DNA from: Barnesiella sp.
GTDB taxonomy: Bacteria > Bacteroidota > Bacteroidia > Bacteroidales > Muribaculaceae
Length of the DNA: 64,000 nt
Direction: 5' to 3'
NCBI GenBank assembly: GCA_014800945.1
Contig: JAAVFD010000014.1
Coordinates: 1 to 64,000, forward strand
The position numbers and the translations under genes are program-made. Shown one piece after another: positions 29,400 to 39,899 of this stretch. Under the pieces are notes generated by a model that did not search any database, was not told the origin of the DNA, and saw only the letters and a list, made by a program, of their open reading frames with translations. Every line of letters starts with the position of its first letter. Position 1 is the first letter of the stretch.

Positions 29400-29894
29400 A
29401 TGAAGAAAACAATGACTGTCATTGCGCTCTTCGCAGTTCTTCTAATTACAGTGTCGGCTCATTCCGGCAGAGTCTATGAGGCCGCTGAAGGTTATAAGGC
29501 TCCTGCAATTACATTATGCAAAAGCGACAGCACGTTATCGCTTGCCGACCTGAAAGGACGCTATGTTTTGTTGACATTCTGGGCATCAAGCGATGCAGTG
29601 TCAAGAGTAACAGCCGGAAACTATAACAGTTTTGCGGAAAAAGCGGAAGAAGAGCAATTTTGTCTCGTGTCAGTCAATATGGACTGCAATGAAACTCTCT
29701 ATAATGAGATAGTTCGCCGAGACAATCTGAATGCGAAGTCACAATTTCAAGTGAAAGGTGAGGACGTTTCAACAGTTAAAGAAAAGTATCACCTGGAGAA
29801 TGGATTCAATTCTTACTTAATTGACCCCACCGGTCAAATCATTGCAACGAATCCCTCAGAGATGACCTTAACTCAAGTGTTAGGAAACAATTAA
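29400..29894 (+). CDS. Thioredoxin-fold (TlpA/AhpC-like) secreted protein lacking CxxC
   Basis: YKAPAITLCKSDSTLSLADLKGRYVLLTFWASSDAVSR; WCxxC position reads WASSDA. Confidence 0.75.
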   Translation: MKKTMTVIALFAVLLITVSAHSGRVYEAAEGYKAPAITLCKSDSTLSLADLKGRYVLLTFWASSDAVSRVTAGNYNSFAEKAEEEQFCLVSVNMDCNETLYNEIVRRDNLNAKSQFQVKGEDVSTVKEKYHLENGFNSYLIDPTGQIIATNPSEMTLTQVLGNN

Positions 29895-29900
29895 AAAATA

Positions 29901-29939
29901 ACGGGCTTCCAGATTAATAGTCTGAAAACCCGTTTTTTT
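29901..29939 (+). terminator. Rho-independent terminator
   Basis: ACGGG..CAGA..TCTG..CCCGT followed by T7. Confidence 0.8.
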
Positions 29940-29958
29940 ATGTCTTTTTCCAGGGGAA

Positions 29959-30408
29959 TCAATCATCAAGAGTATTGTGTAAGTTAAGCTGAGTGCAGAA
30001 AGAGTCGGCTATGCGTGAAATATTAAATTCTTCGCCATGGCTCAGCCGTTCTTCAGCGATTTTGTTCCAGCAATTCTTTGCGGCAGCCGGATCTTTTTTC
30101 ATAGCTGAGATATAGCAATTGACCATACGCTCCATAGAATCATAGGTGCCGGTTTCATCATTGTTGGTGGAACTGATGGTGGAGAGAGTGTAGTAGTTCA
30201 TAGTGAGGCTGGCAAGAGTTTCCACGGAGCAATTATTTATATTGTTGTATAACCGGTCACACAATTGCGCTGCCAGTTCCGGGTTTCTTTTGCTGAATGC
30301 ATCAGAAATATTATTAATTATCTCCGAGTGGGAATCTGTATAGTTGCATGAACCGATAGCTATTCCTGAAACAATAATAAGGAATCCGAGTAGTATTTTC
30401 TTAAGCAT
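29959..30408 (-). CDS. Hypothetical lipoprotein
   Basis: signal peptide with lipobox IGSCN; no recognised domain. Confidence 0.6.
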   Translation of the reverse strand: MLKKILLGFLIIVSGIAIGSCNYTDSHSEIINNISDAFSKRNPELAAQLCDRLYNNINNCSVETLASLTMNYYTLSTISSTNNDETGTYDSMERMVNCYISAMKKDPAAAKNCWNKIAEERLSHGEEFNISRIADSFCTQLNLHNTLDD

Positions 30409-30450
30409 AAATAAATAGTTGTTTTATAGTGAATATACTTAAAAATGAAA

Positions 30451-30480
30451 ACCGGACGGCTATTGTTCAGCCGCCCGGTT
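30451..30480 (-). terminator. Hairpin terminator downstream of gltD-like gene
   Basis: ACCGGACGGCT..AGCCGCCCGGT inverted repeat. Confidence 0.6.
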
Positions 30481-30512
30481 ATTTTAACAAATGTTGGGTT
30501 ATTTTCGGATAA

Positions 30513-31967
30513 TCAGAGGAGTGCCTCCGCCATTGCTTCTGCTGCTCTCTTACCGTCACCCATAGCGAGAATCACAGTTGCTCCGCCTCTCACAATATCT
30601 CCTCCGGCATATAGACCGTTAACCGAGGACTCCATAGTAGAGTCATTTACCTCAATAGTGCCTCTGCGGCTGACATTAAGCCCTTCCACGCTGTCGGGAA
30701 TAAGCGGATTTGGTGACACTCCCACACTTACAATGACCATATCAACAGGAATCTCCTCAACAGCGCCTTCAACAGGCACCGGTGAACGGCGTCCGGACTC
30801 ATCCGGCTCACCAAGCTCCATACGTTGCACAAGCATGGCCCTAACATGTCCGTTTTCATCTCCGAGGTATTCGATAGGGTTGTGGAGAGTCATGAACTCA
30901 ACGCCTTCCTGACGAGCATGTTTGATTTCCTCAACTCTTGCCGGCATCTCCTCCTCACTGCGGCGGTAAACAACAATGGCTCTCTCGGAGCCCATGCGGC
31001 GTGCGGTGCGCACAGAGTCCATCGCGGTGTTACCTCCACCGATAATCGCGGCAATTTTGCCATGTGCTACCGGAGTGTCAAAGCCTTTTTTACCGGCTCC
31101 CATGAGATTTACGCGGGTAAGATACTCATTGCTGCTCATAATTCCGATAAGGTTTTCACCGGGAATTCCCATGAATCTCGGAAGTCCTGCTCCGCTCGCA
31201 ACGAAAATGCCTTTGAAGCCATCCTGTTCAAGCTGTTCAACCGAGATTGTTTTTCCGATAATGCAGTCTCTTACGAACTTTACTCCGAGCGTTTCGAGGG
31301 TATTGATTTCAGCATCAACAATATCATTGGGAAGTCTGAACTCCGGAATGCCGTACTTGAGCACTCCGCCAATCTCATGCAGTGCTTCAAAAACGGTAAC
31401 TTCAAATCCTCTGCGAGCCATATCACCGGCAAAGGATAATCCCGCCGGACCTGAGCCGGCAACTGCAACCTTAATTCCATTAGAAACAGGTGGCTCAATA
31501 TTGCTCTTTTCGAAAAGACGGTGAGCGTCGGCAGCGAAACGTTCAAGATATCCGATAGCCACCGGTTCTTTCTTCATCTTATGGTAAATACATCGGCTCT
31601 CACACTGCTTTTCCTGAGGGCAAACTCTGCCGCAAACCGCAGGGAGCGCACTGCTGAGACGCAGTGTTGCAGCGGCTTCAGCGAAATCGCCTCTCTGAAT
31701 ATTTTTGATAAATCCCGGTATGTCAATATGAACGGGGCATCCGGTTACGCACTGAGGGTCAGGACAATCCATGCAGCGCGTAGCTTCGAGTACCGCCTGT
31801 CCGGCAGAAATGCCCTGGTTAACCTCCTCGTTACAGGTGACTCTATACTCCGGATCGAGCTCCGGCATTCTGACACGTGGAATAGCCGCACGCTCCTTAG
31901 CGCTCATTGCCGCTCTCAATTCAGTTCTCCATGCTGTGTCCCGCAGGTTATTTTGTTGATTATTCAT
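30513..31967 (-). CDS. NADPH-dependent glutamate synthase small subunit-like / NfnB-like flavoprotein
   Basis: CMDCPDPQCVTGCPVHIDIPGFI, AVAGSGPAGLSFAGDMA, GGGNTAMDSVRTARRMG; paired with NfnA-like gene. Confidence 0.9.
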   Translation of the reverse strand: MNNQQNNLRDTAWRTELRAAMSAKERAAIPRVRMPELDPEYRVTCNEEVNQGISAGQAVLEATRCMDCPDPQCVTGCPVHIDIPGFIKNIQRGDFAEAAATLRLSSALPAVCGRVCPQEKQCESRCIYHKMKKEPVAIGYLERFAADAHRLFEKSNIEPPVSNGIKVAVAGSGPAGLSFAGDMARRGFEVTVFEALHEIGGVLKYGIPEFRLPNDIVDAEINTLETLGVKFVRDCIIGKTISVEQLEQDGFKGIFVASGAGLPRFMGIPGENLIGIMSSNEYLTRVNLMGAGKKGFDTPVAHGKIAAIIGGGNTAMDSVRTARRMGSERAIVVYRRSEEEMPARVEEIKHARQEGVEFMTLHNPIEYLGDENGHVRAMLVQRMELGEPDESGRRSPVPVEGAVEEIPVDMVIVSVGVSPNPLIPDSVEGLNVSRRGTIEVNDSTMESSVNGLYAGGDIVRGGATVILAMGDGKRAAEAMAEALL

Positions 31968-31975
31968 GCTCTATG

Positions 31976-32758
31976 TCAGTTATATGCCTTGAGGCGCATT
32001 ATCATTTCATCGAAATTCACTTTGTGGGCGTCAAATTCCGGTCCGTCAATACACACAAATTTTGTTTTGCCATCAACAGTGACTCGGCATGCTCCGCACA
32101 TTCCGGTGCCGTCCACCATAATAGTATTAAGAGAGCACATTGTGGGGACATTGTATTTTTGAGTGAGCAGTGAAACGAATTTCATCATAACAGCGGGTCC
32201 GATAGTTACCACCATATCTACTTTTTCACGCTTGATTACGCTTTCCACTCCTTCCGTTACAAGACCTTTGCTGCCATAAGAGCCATCATCGGTCATGATA
32301 ATGACTTCATCGCTCCAAGGGGCAACCTGCTCTTCAAGTATTATCAGCTCCTTGGTTCTTGCAGCGAGCACTGTAACCACTCTGTTGCCAGCCTGCTTCA
32401 TAGCCTTTATAATAGGCAGCAGTGGTGCGACTCCAACCCCGCCTCCGCTGCAAACTACAGTGCCAACCTTTTCAATATGAGTGGCTTTGCCGAGCGGACC
32501 TACAACATCAATAAGGGCCTCTCCAACTTTGAGTGCGCAAATTTTGCGTGTTGAAACTCCAATCTGCTGAATGACAAGGGTTATTGTGCCATTTTCGGGG
32601 TCGGCATCGGCAATAGTAAGCGGGATTCTTTCCCCTCCTTCACAAGCTCGCACTATAACAAAGTGTCCGGGTTTTCGGGAGCGTGCAATGAGCGGAGCTT
32701 CCACAACCATGCGGACAACATTCTCTGAAAAATGCTCTTTTTCTGTAATTGTAAACAT
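31976..32758 (-). CDS. Sulfide/dihydroorotate dehydrogenase-type FAD/NAD-binding protein (NfnA-like)
   Basis: GHFVIVRACEGGERIPLTIAD, C-terminal CSLNTIMVDGTGMCGACRV 2Fe-2S motif. Confidence 0.9.
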   Translation of the reverse strand: MFTITEKEHFSENVVRMVVEAPLIARSRKPGHFVIVRACEGGERIPLTIADADPENGTITLVIQQIGVSTRKICALKVGEALIDVVGPLGKATHIEKVGTVVCSGGGVGVAPLLPIIKAMKQAGNRVVTVLAARTKELIILEEQVAPWSDEVIIMTDDGSYGSKGLVTEGVESVIKREKVDMVVTIGPAVMMKFVSLLTQKYNVPTMCSLNTIMVDGTGMCGACRVTVDGKTKFVCIDGPEFDAHKVNFDEMIMRLKAYN

Positions 32759-32830
32759 AATATGATGGTGGCGATTGTATTAATTTGCTATGTTTTATGC
32801 AAATATAGTAATAATATTGCAGGTTTTGGT

Positions 32831-32838
32831 TATCTTTG
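32831..32838 (+). promoter_or_regulatory. Bacteroidetes -7 element TATCTTTG
   Basis: 43 bp upstream of the C1 peptidase start. Confidence 0.55.
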
Positions 32839-32880
32839 CCATAGATTGACAAACTAATTATTAATTATATTTACTGTAAA

Positions 32881-34083
32881 ATGAAAAAGTATCTTTGCGC
32901 TGCGGCGGTGATAAGCGTTGCCGCTTCTGCTTGGGCAGCTCCGGTTCATCCGGACAGCACCGGATTCAAATTCAAAGATGTTAAAGTTGTAAAGACAAGC
33001 CCGGTCCGTGACCAGAACAAATCCGGAACATGCTGGTGCTTCTCAAGCAATACATTCTATGAAAATGAGATTCTCCGCAAGACCGGTAAGGCTGTTGACT
33101 TGAGCGAAATGTTTGTAGTGTGGCATACCTATGATGACAAAGCTGACAAGTATATCAGAACTAACGGTAAAATCAACTTTTCTCAGGGTGGCAGCGGACT
33201 TGATGTGCCATACGTATGGGCAAAGTACGGCGCAGTTCCAGAGAGCGTGTATGCCGGTTTGAACTATGGTGAGGATAATCATGTTCATGGAGAACTTGAG
33301 GCAGGCATGAGCGGCTACCTCAATGCAATCAACCGCAAACCAAACCGCCGCCTGTCAACAGCATGGCGCAACGGTCTGCACGGTATTCTTGATGCTTATT
33401 TCGGCGAACTCCCCGAAACATTTGAGTACGAAGGTAAAACATATACCCCGAAGAGCTTCGCAGAGTCTCTGAAAATCAACCCAGATGATTATGTAGCGGT
33501 GACATCTTTCACTCATCACCCCTTTTATGAGCCTTTCGTGCTTGAGGTTTCAGATAACTGGCTGTCTGGTCAGTACCACAATGTGCCTGTTGAAGAGATG
33601 AAGGCAATTGTTGACAATGCTATTGAAAACGGTTATTCAGTAGCCTGGGCTGCTGATGTGAGCGAGGGCGGTTTCAAATGGGCAAACGGTTATGCAGTTA
33701 TGCCTGCCGGTAAAAAGGAAGCTGATATGGAAGGAACCGAACTTAGCCGTTGGGTGAAACTCAGCGCAGCTGAAAAGGAGAAATCAAAATATGATATCAA
33801 AGGTCCGGTAGAAGAAATCAAGGTGACTCAGGAAATGCGTCAGGATATGTTTGACCGTCAGGAAACCACAGATGACCACGGTATGGTTATCGTTGGTATT
33901 GCAACCGATCAGAACGGAAACAAATACTATAAGGTTCAGAATTCATGGACAGATAATCAGGTTTACGGTGGTTTCTTCTATGTTTCAGAGCCTTACTTCC
34001 TTGCTAAAACAATGGATATTTATGTAAATAAAGAGGCTGTGCCTGCGGCTATCGCCAAGAAGATGGGTATCGCCAAGAAGTAA
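32881..34083 (+). CDS. C1 family peptidase (aminopeptidase C/bleomycin hydrolase-like)
   Basis: VRDQNKSGTCWCFSSNTFYENE active-site motif; DDHGMVIVG; YYKVQNSWTDN. Confidence 0.92.
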   Translation: MKKYLCAAAVISVAASAWAAPVHPDSTGFKFKDVKVVKTSPVRDQNKSGTCWCFSSNTFYENEILRKTGKAVDLSEMFVVWHTYDDKADKYIRTNGKINFSQGGSGLDVPYVWAKYGAVPESVYAGLNYGEDNHVHGELEAGMSGYLNAINRKPNRRLSTAWRNGLHGILDAYFGELPETFEYEGKTYTPKSFAESLKINPDDYVAVTSFTHHPFYEPFVLEVSDNWLSGQYHNVPVEEMKAIVDNAIENGYSVAWAADVSEGGFKWANGYAVMPAGKKEADMEGTELSRWVKLSAAEKEKSKYDIKGPVEEIKVTQEMRQDMFDRQETTDDHGMVIVGIATDQNGNKYYKVQNSWTDNQVYGGFFYVSEPYFLAKTMDIYVNKEAVPAAIAKKMGIAKK

Positions 34084-34109
34084 GATTCAGAGTTATTATA
34101 AAAATATTG

Positions 34110-34138
34110 CAGCCCGGAGCGTAGAGTGCTTCGGGCTG
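34110..34138 (+). terminator. Rho-independent terminator
   Basis: CAGCCCG..CGGGCTG then TTTTG. Confidence 0.75.
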
Positions 34139-34188
34139 TTTTGTCTGTATTATAGAATCAGGAAATTATAGAGGTTTTATCAGTTGTG

Positions 34189-35826
34189 TTATTTTTTTCG
34201 GAAGTGCTTGATCGCGGTTTCTAAAGCGTTTTCAGCTTTAGTCGGTATATGAGGAATTACACCATGTATGTCATGCTCATCTGAGTTCATGAACCAGAAG
34301 CGTTTATAGGAAATTGTGGTGACAATACCGGACACAGGCATAGTCCAATACATCATGTCTCCGAATGAAACGGTCATACCTCCGGTTTCCTCGCCGACTA
34401 TCATACCGCAATCTGCCTCTTTGAATGCGTTGGCAAAAGATGATGCTGAGCTGAAAGTGTGATTGCTGGTCAAAAGGATGGTTTCTCCATCAAAGTGTCC
34501 TTTATCATTAGGCAGTGGCTGGATGTAAGAGGATTCAGGGACTTCATAGAAAAGCATTCCCGGATCTCCTTCACCAAATCTTTCTATAGCGGCAGGAGAA
34601 ACTTTAGCGAGTATGCCTGCCGTTTGGTAAAATGGCTTTTTTGCTAATCTTCTAAGGAGTACATCTCCTACACGAGAGTCTCCTCCTCCGTTATGGCGAA
34701 CATCAATAATTAGTTTTCTGATGTTATGACTTGTGAGTTCCTTAAACATGGAATCGCAGAATGCTGTCATTTTTGACGGATTAATGCACTTATTAAATTC
34801 CATAATTGCAATCTCTTTCTGAGTATCTATCCTAAACAGATATGGCTGGAGCTCAAATTTCGGTGCAGCCTTTGGCGAGCGGCTGATCATCTCCTTGTGG
34901 GTTGAAGCCGGAACAGATACTTTTTTTACTTTATCGCTCCCGGGTTCGGTATATTCAATCAGGTACTCAGCTTTCCCTCCGTATAACATTTCAAAAAGTG
35001 CAGCAAATTGTTTGTCAAGACGGCTAACCCGATAAAACTCGCGTTCCCCGCTCATGTAGGGCAACATGGCAGTGATCATGCTGTCAGCTGACAATGAGTT
35101 AATTGATAGGATTTTTGAGTTTGCCGGTATGATAGAATCAATGCAGGTTTCTGCGACCAAGCTCCTATCCGCCATTACTCCCATATAAATGGGTAATCTT
35201 TTCAGTGAGTCTGTAAATAAGTCATTATATGGGAATCGAGTCATCGTGTGACCGTCGCCAATCAGTGTGACAACAGGTGCAACCCTATTATAAAGCTCTA
35301 TTGTGGTGAGCGAGTCAGGCAGATTTCCAAGAGTTTCATTAAACGCACTCATGATTTTTTTGTGACCTGCAACTGAAAAAATATCAGGATGTATTTCCAG
35401 CAGAGCATAGATAAGAGAATTGATATCGAATTTAGCCTGTTCCTTTGTTAGGATACCATTATTTACGGTTAATAGATGTTTTGGGGGATTGGTATAAATA
35501 TTAGTTGGCTTCCGGATTATTCTCGTATGTGCTGTGTCTCCACTGTTTGTGACAATAGCTATATCGGTTGTATCCCAAGGCTTGCCTGTTCTTATTGTAA
35601 GAGAATCATTATCTGAACATAGCATTATTTCTCCACCGGTTGTAAATAAAGAATCACACTTTACTTCAGGGCTTACATACCATTTAGTTTGTTTTACTCC
35701 ATCATGGAGGACTGATATTTCCTTACTTTCAGTTCTAAGGACGGGAATAGTGGTGTTTTGTGCTTTTATTGTTTGGGAAAAGCAAAATGCAGCCAAAGAA
35801 GCTAAAATAATAGTTTTTGTGCTCAT
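34189..35826 (-). CDS. S41 family peptidase (secreted)
   Basis: IIDVRHNGGGDSRVGDVLL, TSNHTFSSASSFANAFKEADCGMIVGEETGG. Confidence 0.85.
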   Translation of the reverse strand: MSTKTIILASLAAFCFSQTIKAQNTTIPVLRTESKEISVLHDGVKQTKWYVSPEVKCDSLFTTGGEIMLCSDNDSLTIRTGKPWDTTDIAIVTNSGDTAHTRIIRKPTNIYTNPPKHLLTVNNGILTKEQAKFDINSLIYALLEIHPDIFSVAGHKKIMSAFNETLGNLPDSLTTIELYNRVAPVVTLIGDGHTMTRFPYNDLFTDSLKRLPIYMGVMADRSLVAETCIDSIIPANSKILSINSLSADSMITAMLPYMSGEREFYRVSRLDKQFAALFEMLYGGKAEYLIEYTEPGSDKVKKVSVPASTHKEMISRSPKAAPKFELQPYLFRIDTQKEIAIMEFNKCINPSKMTAFCDSMFKELTSHNIRKLIIDVRHNGGGDSRVGDVLLRRLAKKPFYQTAGILAKVSPAAIERFGEGDPGMLFYEVPESSYIQPLPNDKGHFDGETILLTSNHTFSSASSFANAFKEADCGMIVGEETGGMTVSFGDMMYWTMPVSGIVTTISYKRFWFMNSDEHDIHGVIPHIPTKAENALETAIKHFRKK

Positions 35827-35855
35827 TATATGAATATTTTATATGTATGACAGTA

Positions 35856-35863
35856 CAAATTTA
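35856..35863 (-). promoter_or_regulatory. Bacteroidetes -7 element TAAATTTG
   Basis: CAAATTTA on + strand upstream of the S41 peptidase. Confidence 0.5.
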
Positions 35864-36059
35864 CGCAAAGTGAATTATTAAAATCAGAGGAAATAATCAA
35901 ATGTTCTTATTTTTTTCTGGGGGGGGGTAATATACTGGTATGTAGATTGTTATGTAGGGTTAAAAATGTATAAAGAAGAATTGTTTTATAATTACTATAC
36001 CCATAAACTATAAGTGGTATGCTTTATATAATTGCGTTACATTCCGACAGCAAAAGAAA

Positions 36060-36086
36060 ACGCAGACTATCATAAATAGTCTGCGT
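36060..36086 (-). terminator. Perfect 11-bp hairpin, terminator of histidine phosphatase gene
   Basis: ACGCAGACTAT-CATAA-ATAGTCTGCGT, minus-strand T-rich tail TTTCTTTT. Confidence 0.7.
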
Positions 36087-36178
36087 CATAAAAAGTTATT
36101 TGAAAAAAGTCAAATAGAGGGATTTATTCCAATACAATTCGAGCTAATCTTTTGCTATATGCGGGCGCGAGAATTGAA

Positions 36179-37456
36179 TTAGTCCGGGACGCGCTCGAGT
36201 TTTTTGAGGTAGTAATTGCGTAAGTCAGACCATTTGTAATAAGGTGCGGTGGCTGTTTCAACCGGCAGTTTTACTTCACGCTCGTTAAGCAGAACCTTTA
36301 CAAGCACATCTTCAGGTGCAGTAGAGCCGTCCGGACGGTAGTAGATAATCTGTATGTTTGACGCCATCGGGAAAATCTCATAGTTTTTCCATTTGTCGGC
36401 TACTTCTTCAAGATCATTAATCTCGTCTCCATAATGGTCAAGTTCCATAAGCACGGCAAGGGGAAGAACGCAAACTTCGTGCCCGAAACGGAGGTTAGCT
36501 CCGGGGCGGGTTGAGGCAATGGCTGTGTCAGATGAAATAATCATGTTGCGGAGGAGTCGGCGCTGAGAGAATGGGCCGAGGTTGTCGGTGAGCTTGCTGT
36601 TACCCATGCTCACAAACCATCCGGCATTGTCGTTAATCCAAGACTGCCTGAGGTCTTCATCGGTGAAGAGATCGTAAAAGGCCGGCATTCCGTAGTGGCT
36701 CTGTGCGTTTTCGCTCAGCTTAGTAAGGTACCAGAACAGACTTTCGGTATTAATAGAGTCTTTGGCGAACTGTGGGTCATTTACGAGAATGTTGATGTAG
36801 TCATTGCTCGGCTTATGATTTTTACGGAATTCCTTCAACTCTTTATTCGCGAGTTTAGCTGCGTTTTTCGCAACAGTATCGGCATCGGTGAAATTCATAT
36901 AGTACATATCCGCGCGAGATGCGTCAGACGTGATATTGAGTTTCGGGTTAGCAGCGAGCAGCTCCTGAAGCTCATTGTCCATAGAAAGGATGCATCGGAT
37001 AACGACTGTTGAGCGGGCGTCAACATGGCTACCGTCAGCAAACACTTCCGGGAAATTGGCAATCATGCGTTTCGCGATGCCGCGGTGCTGAGCGGCTCCG
37101 AGTGGTGTGAGCTCTCCGTCGCGTCCACTGCTTTGCACTTCTATTTCCTTAAGCTGTGCCAGAACTTCCGCTCCACGAGAGGTTAGCTTGCCGTTGCGTT
37201 CGGCAACCGCAAGCATGGCAACCGGTGTTTTGTACATTCCGGCTCCGATGTGCCATCTGGAACCGTGGCGACCATAGTGCTCAATATGAAAGGGTTTGTA
37301 GCCGTTTGGAGCGGGAGTAAGCTTAGGTGCAGGTGCGTAAGTGTAGGGATAAGCATAATAATTGCTTGCCCATTGCATAACCTGTTCGTTGGGCTCAACA
37401 GCAACCGATGTGAGAGCTGCAGTTGCAGCGAACGCTAATAGTGATAATTTTTTCAT
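36179..37456 (-). CDS. Histidine-type (acid) phosphatase
   Basis: HIEHYGRHGSRWHIG (RHGxR); signal peptide; LRFGHEVCVLPL HE-type motif. Confidence 0.85.
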   Translation of the reverse strand: MKKLSLLAFAATAALTSVAVEPNEQVMQWASNYYAYPYTYAPAPKLTPAPNGYKPFHIEHYGRHGSRWHIGAGMYKTPVAMLAVAERNGKLTSRGAEVLAQLKEIEVQSSGRDGELTPLGAAQHRGIAKRMIANFPEVFADGSHVDARSTVVIRCILSMDNELQELLAANPKLNITSDASRADMYYMNFTDADTVAKNAAKLANKELKEFRKNHKPSNDYINILVNDPQFAKDSINTESLFWYLTKLSENAQSHYGMPAFYDLFTDEDLRQSWINDNAGWFVSMGNSKLTDNLGPFSQRRLLRNMIISSDTAIASTRPGANLRFGHEVCVLPLAVLMELDHYGDEINDLEEVADKWKNYEIFPMASNIQIIYYRPDGSTAPEDVLVKVLLNEREVKLPVETATAPYYKWSDLRNYYLKKLERVPD

Positions 37457-37490
37457 GATTTATTGGATGGTTTATTAATCTATGATAAAA

Positions 37491-37527
37491 CAACCACTCA
37501 GCTTAAAAAAAACGGGCTAAGTGGTTG
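37491..37527 (-). terminator. Hairpin terminator downstream of guaA
   Basis: CAACCACT..AGTGGTTG inverted repeat. Confidence 0.5.
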
Positions 37528-37556
37528 GTATAGTAATATTTATAAATGATGCCGGC

Positions 37557-39080
37557 TCATTCCCACTCGATTGTTGCCGGTGGTTTTGAAGATATATCGT
37601 AGGTTACGCGGTTCACTCCACGTACTTTGTTGATAATCTTGTTTGAGACCTCGGCGAGGAATTCGTAGGGGAGGTGTGCCCAATCGGCAGTCATGGCATC
37701 TGTGCTTGTAACAGCTCGCAGCGCAACAGCTCTTTCATAGGTGCGTTCGTCGCCCATTACTCCGACGCTCTGCACCGGCAGAAGAATAACTCCCGCCTGC
37801 CAAACCTTGTCGTATAGACCCCAGTCTCTTAGTCCCTGAATAAATATGTCGTCAGCATTCTGGAGAATGCTCACTTTTTCCGGAGTAATGTCGCCGAGAA
37901 TTCTCACAGCGAGTCCGGGGCCGGGGAATGGGTGACGAGTGATAAGGTGCTCAGGCATACCGAGTTCACGACCAACCGCTCTCACTTCATCCTTGAATAG
38001 CAGGCGCAGCGGCTCGCATAGTTTGAGATTCATTTTTTCCGGGAGACCGCCTACATTGTGGTGACTCTTGATTGTTGTTCCGGTGATTGACAGCGATTCG
38101 ATGCAGTCGGGATAGATAGTGCCTTGTCCGAGCCATTTGACATCCTTGAGCTTGTGTGCCTCGCGGTCAAATACATCAATGAATCCTTTGCCAATAATTT
38201 TTCTTTTCTTCTCGGGATCGGTTACACCTTCAAGTTCCTTGAAGAATTCTGCTGATGCGTCAACTCCGATAACATTAAGTCCGAGACATTCATAGTCTTT
38301 CAGAACATTAGCAAACTCGTTTTTACGCAACATTCCGTGGTCAACGAATATGCAGGTGAGATTGCTGCCGATAGCTTTGTTGAGCAGCACAGCTGCCACT
38401 GAAGAGTCAACGCCACCGCTTAGTCCGAGAACCACTTTGTCATCGCCAAGCTGCTCCTTGAGCTCACGAACAGTAGATTCTATGAATGAAGCCGCGCTCC
38501 AGTCCTGCTTGGCTCCACAAATATCTTTGATGAAATTTTCAAGTATTCTTGTGCCGCATTCGGTGTGATACACTTCGGGATGGAACTGTACTCCCCAAAT
38601 ATTTTCATTTTCAACGCGATATGCTGCCACCGGGACATGGTCGGTAGATGCAATAATCTTGAAATTATCAGGCAGCGATGTGATGGTGTCGCCGTGGCTC
38701 ATCCACACCTGAGCTCCCTGCTCAATGCCTGAAAGTAGCGGGTCTGAGCTGTTGATGTACTCAAGGTGTGCTCTGCCGTACTCTCTGCTGTCGGCGCTTT
38801 CAACAGTGCCTCCGTTTGTGTAAGCGAGGAACTGTGCTCCATAACAGATTCCCAGAATGGGATATTTGCCTCTTATTTCCGTAAGGTCGGTTTTGAAGGC
38901 TTTTGCGTCATACACCGAGAATGGTGAGCCGGAAAGAATCACTCCGATAACAGACGGGTCATTGTGGGGAAACTTGTTGTAGGGTACTATCTCGCAGTAC
39001 ATATTTAGCTCTCTCAGTCTGCGTCCTATCAGCTGAGTAGTCTGAGAGCCGAAGTCAAGAATGATAATTTTTTCTTGCAT
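37557..39080 (-). CDS. guaA: GMP synthase (glutamine-hydrolysing)
   Basis: [11 protein letters not shown] class I GATase, [15 protein letters not shown]-loop, [13 protein letters not shown]-terminus. Confidence 0.97.
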   Translation of the reverse strand: MQEKIIILDFGSQTTQLIGRRLRELNMYCEIVPYNKFPHNDPSVIGVILSGSPFSVYDAKAFKTDLTEIRGKYPILGICYGAQFLAYTNGGTVESADSREYGRAHLEYINSSDPLLSGIEQGAQVWMSHGDTITSLPDNFKIIASTDHVPVAAYRVENENIWGVQFHPEVYHTECGTRILENFIKDICGAKQDWSAASFIESTVRELKEQLGDDKVVLGLSGGVDSSVAAVLLNKAIGSNLTCIFVDHGMLRKNEFANVLKDYECLGLNVIGVDASAEFFKELEGVTDPEKKRKIIGKGFIDVFDREAHKLKDVKWLGQGTIYPDCIESLSITGTTIKSHHNVGGLPEKMNLKLCEPLRLLFKDEVRAVGRELGMPEHLITRHPFPGPGLAVRILGDITPEKVSILQNADDIFIQGLRDWGLYDKVWQAGVILLPVQSVGVMGDERTYERAVALRAVTSTDAMTADWAHLPYEFLAEVSNKIINKVRGVNRVTYDISSKPPATIEWE

Positions 39081-39127
39081 GTGGGTGTGATTGGTGGTTA
39101 TGCCGTCAATGGCTGTTATTTTACTTG

Positions 39128-39135
39128 CAAAGATA
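39128..39135 (-). promoter_or_regulatory. Bacteroidetes -7 element TATCTTTG
   Basis: CAAAGATA on + strand upstream of guaA. Confidence 0.55.
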
Positions 39136-39170
39136 ACGTTTTATCCGGTTAAACGCAAAATAGCGAGCAA

Positions 39171-39899
39171 CTATCGAAGGATGGGGTAGTTAAAAGCCCT
39201 AAGTTTAGCACGCAGCAATGCTTCTTTTCCGGAACAATAGCTATTGCACAGACGGTGGAATGCTGAGGAATGATTCATCTCGGTAAGATGAGCGAGTTCA
39301 TGAAACACGATGTAGTCTCTAAGTTCCTGTGGCATAAACACAAGTGTGCTGCTGAGAGTAATCACTTTCTGTGAATTGCAGGTGCCGAGTGTGCGCACTC
39401 CTTTGCCAATTTTCCATGCTGCGGGACTATTGCCAACAGACTTTGCGAGTTCCTTAGCCCTTGGCAGAAGAAGAGTCGGGGCGAACCGAAAAGCCGCGTT
39501 GGTAAGAGCTTTGCTGATAGCAATAGTGGCTGTTTGAGATTTAAGGTCAATATTCTCACCGATTTGAATTTTAGTGACCGGGAGCGCCGGGCTAATAATG
39601 ATTGAATCCGGGCGGAAATTTTGCCTGACAATAGCAAAAGTTATGTCCTCAGAGCTGATAACCTGATTTTCTGAATAGCTAAAGATTGTTTTGCGGTCAA
39701 TCAATTTCTGTGTTATTGAGTCAATAGCCTGTTCCAGTCGCACCTTAGAAACACTTGAAGGGGCGGTAATGTGAGCTTTTCCGAGTTTCCAGCGACCGCT
39801 GATTCTTGTAGCTCTCGGATTCAGGGTCACAATTACCTCTCCGAGGGATTGGTGATATATAATAAAGGTGTTATTCGTCATTGCGAGTTTACTCCCCAA
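39171..39899 (-). CDS. YgjP/DUF45-like M48-type metallopeptidase
   Basis: IVFHELAHLTEMNHSSAFH (HExxH). Confidence 0.85.
   Translation of the reverse strand: MGSKLAMTNNTFIIYHQSLGEVIVTLNPRATRISGRWKLGKAHITAPSSVSKVRLEQAIDSITQKLIDRKTIFSYSENQVISSEDITFAIVRQNFRPDSIIISPALPVTKIQIGENIDLKSQTATIAISKALTNAAFRFAPTLLLPRAKELAKSVGNSPAAWKIGKGVRTLGTCNSQKVITLSSTLVFMPQELRDYIVFHELAHLTEMNHSSAFHRLCNSYCSGKEALLRAKLRAFNYPILR

Noticed and set aside
30825-32173. Plus-strand ORFs overlapping the NfnAB-like genes
   Set aside because: Compositional shadows of conserved minus-strand genes.
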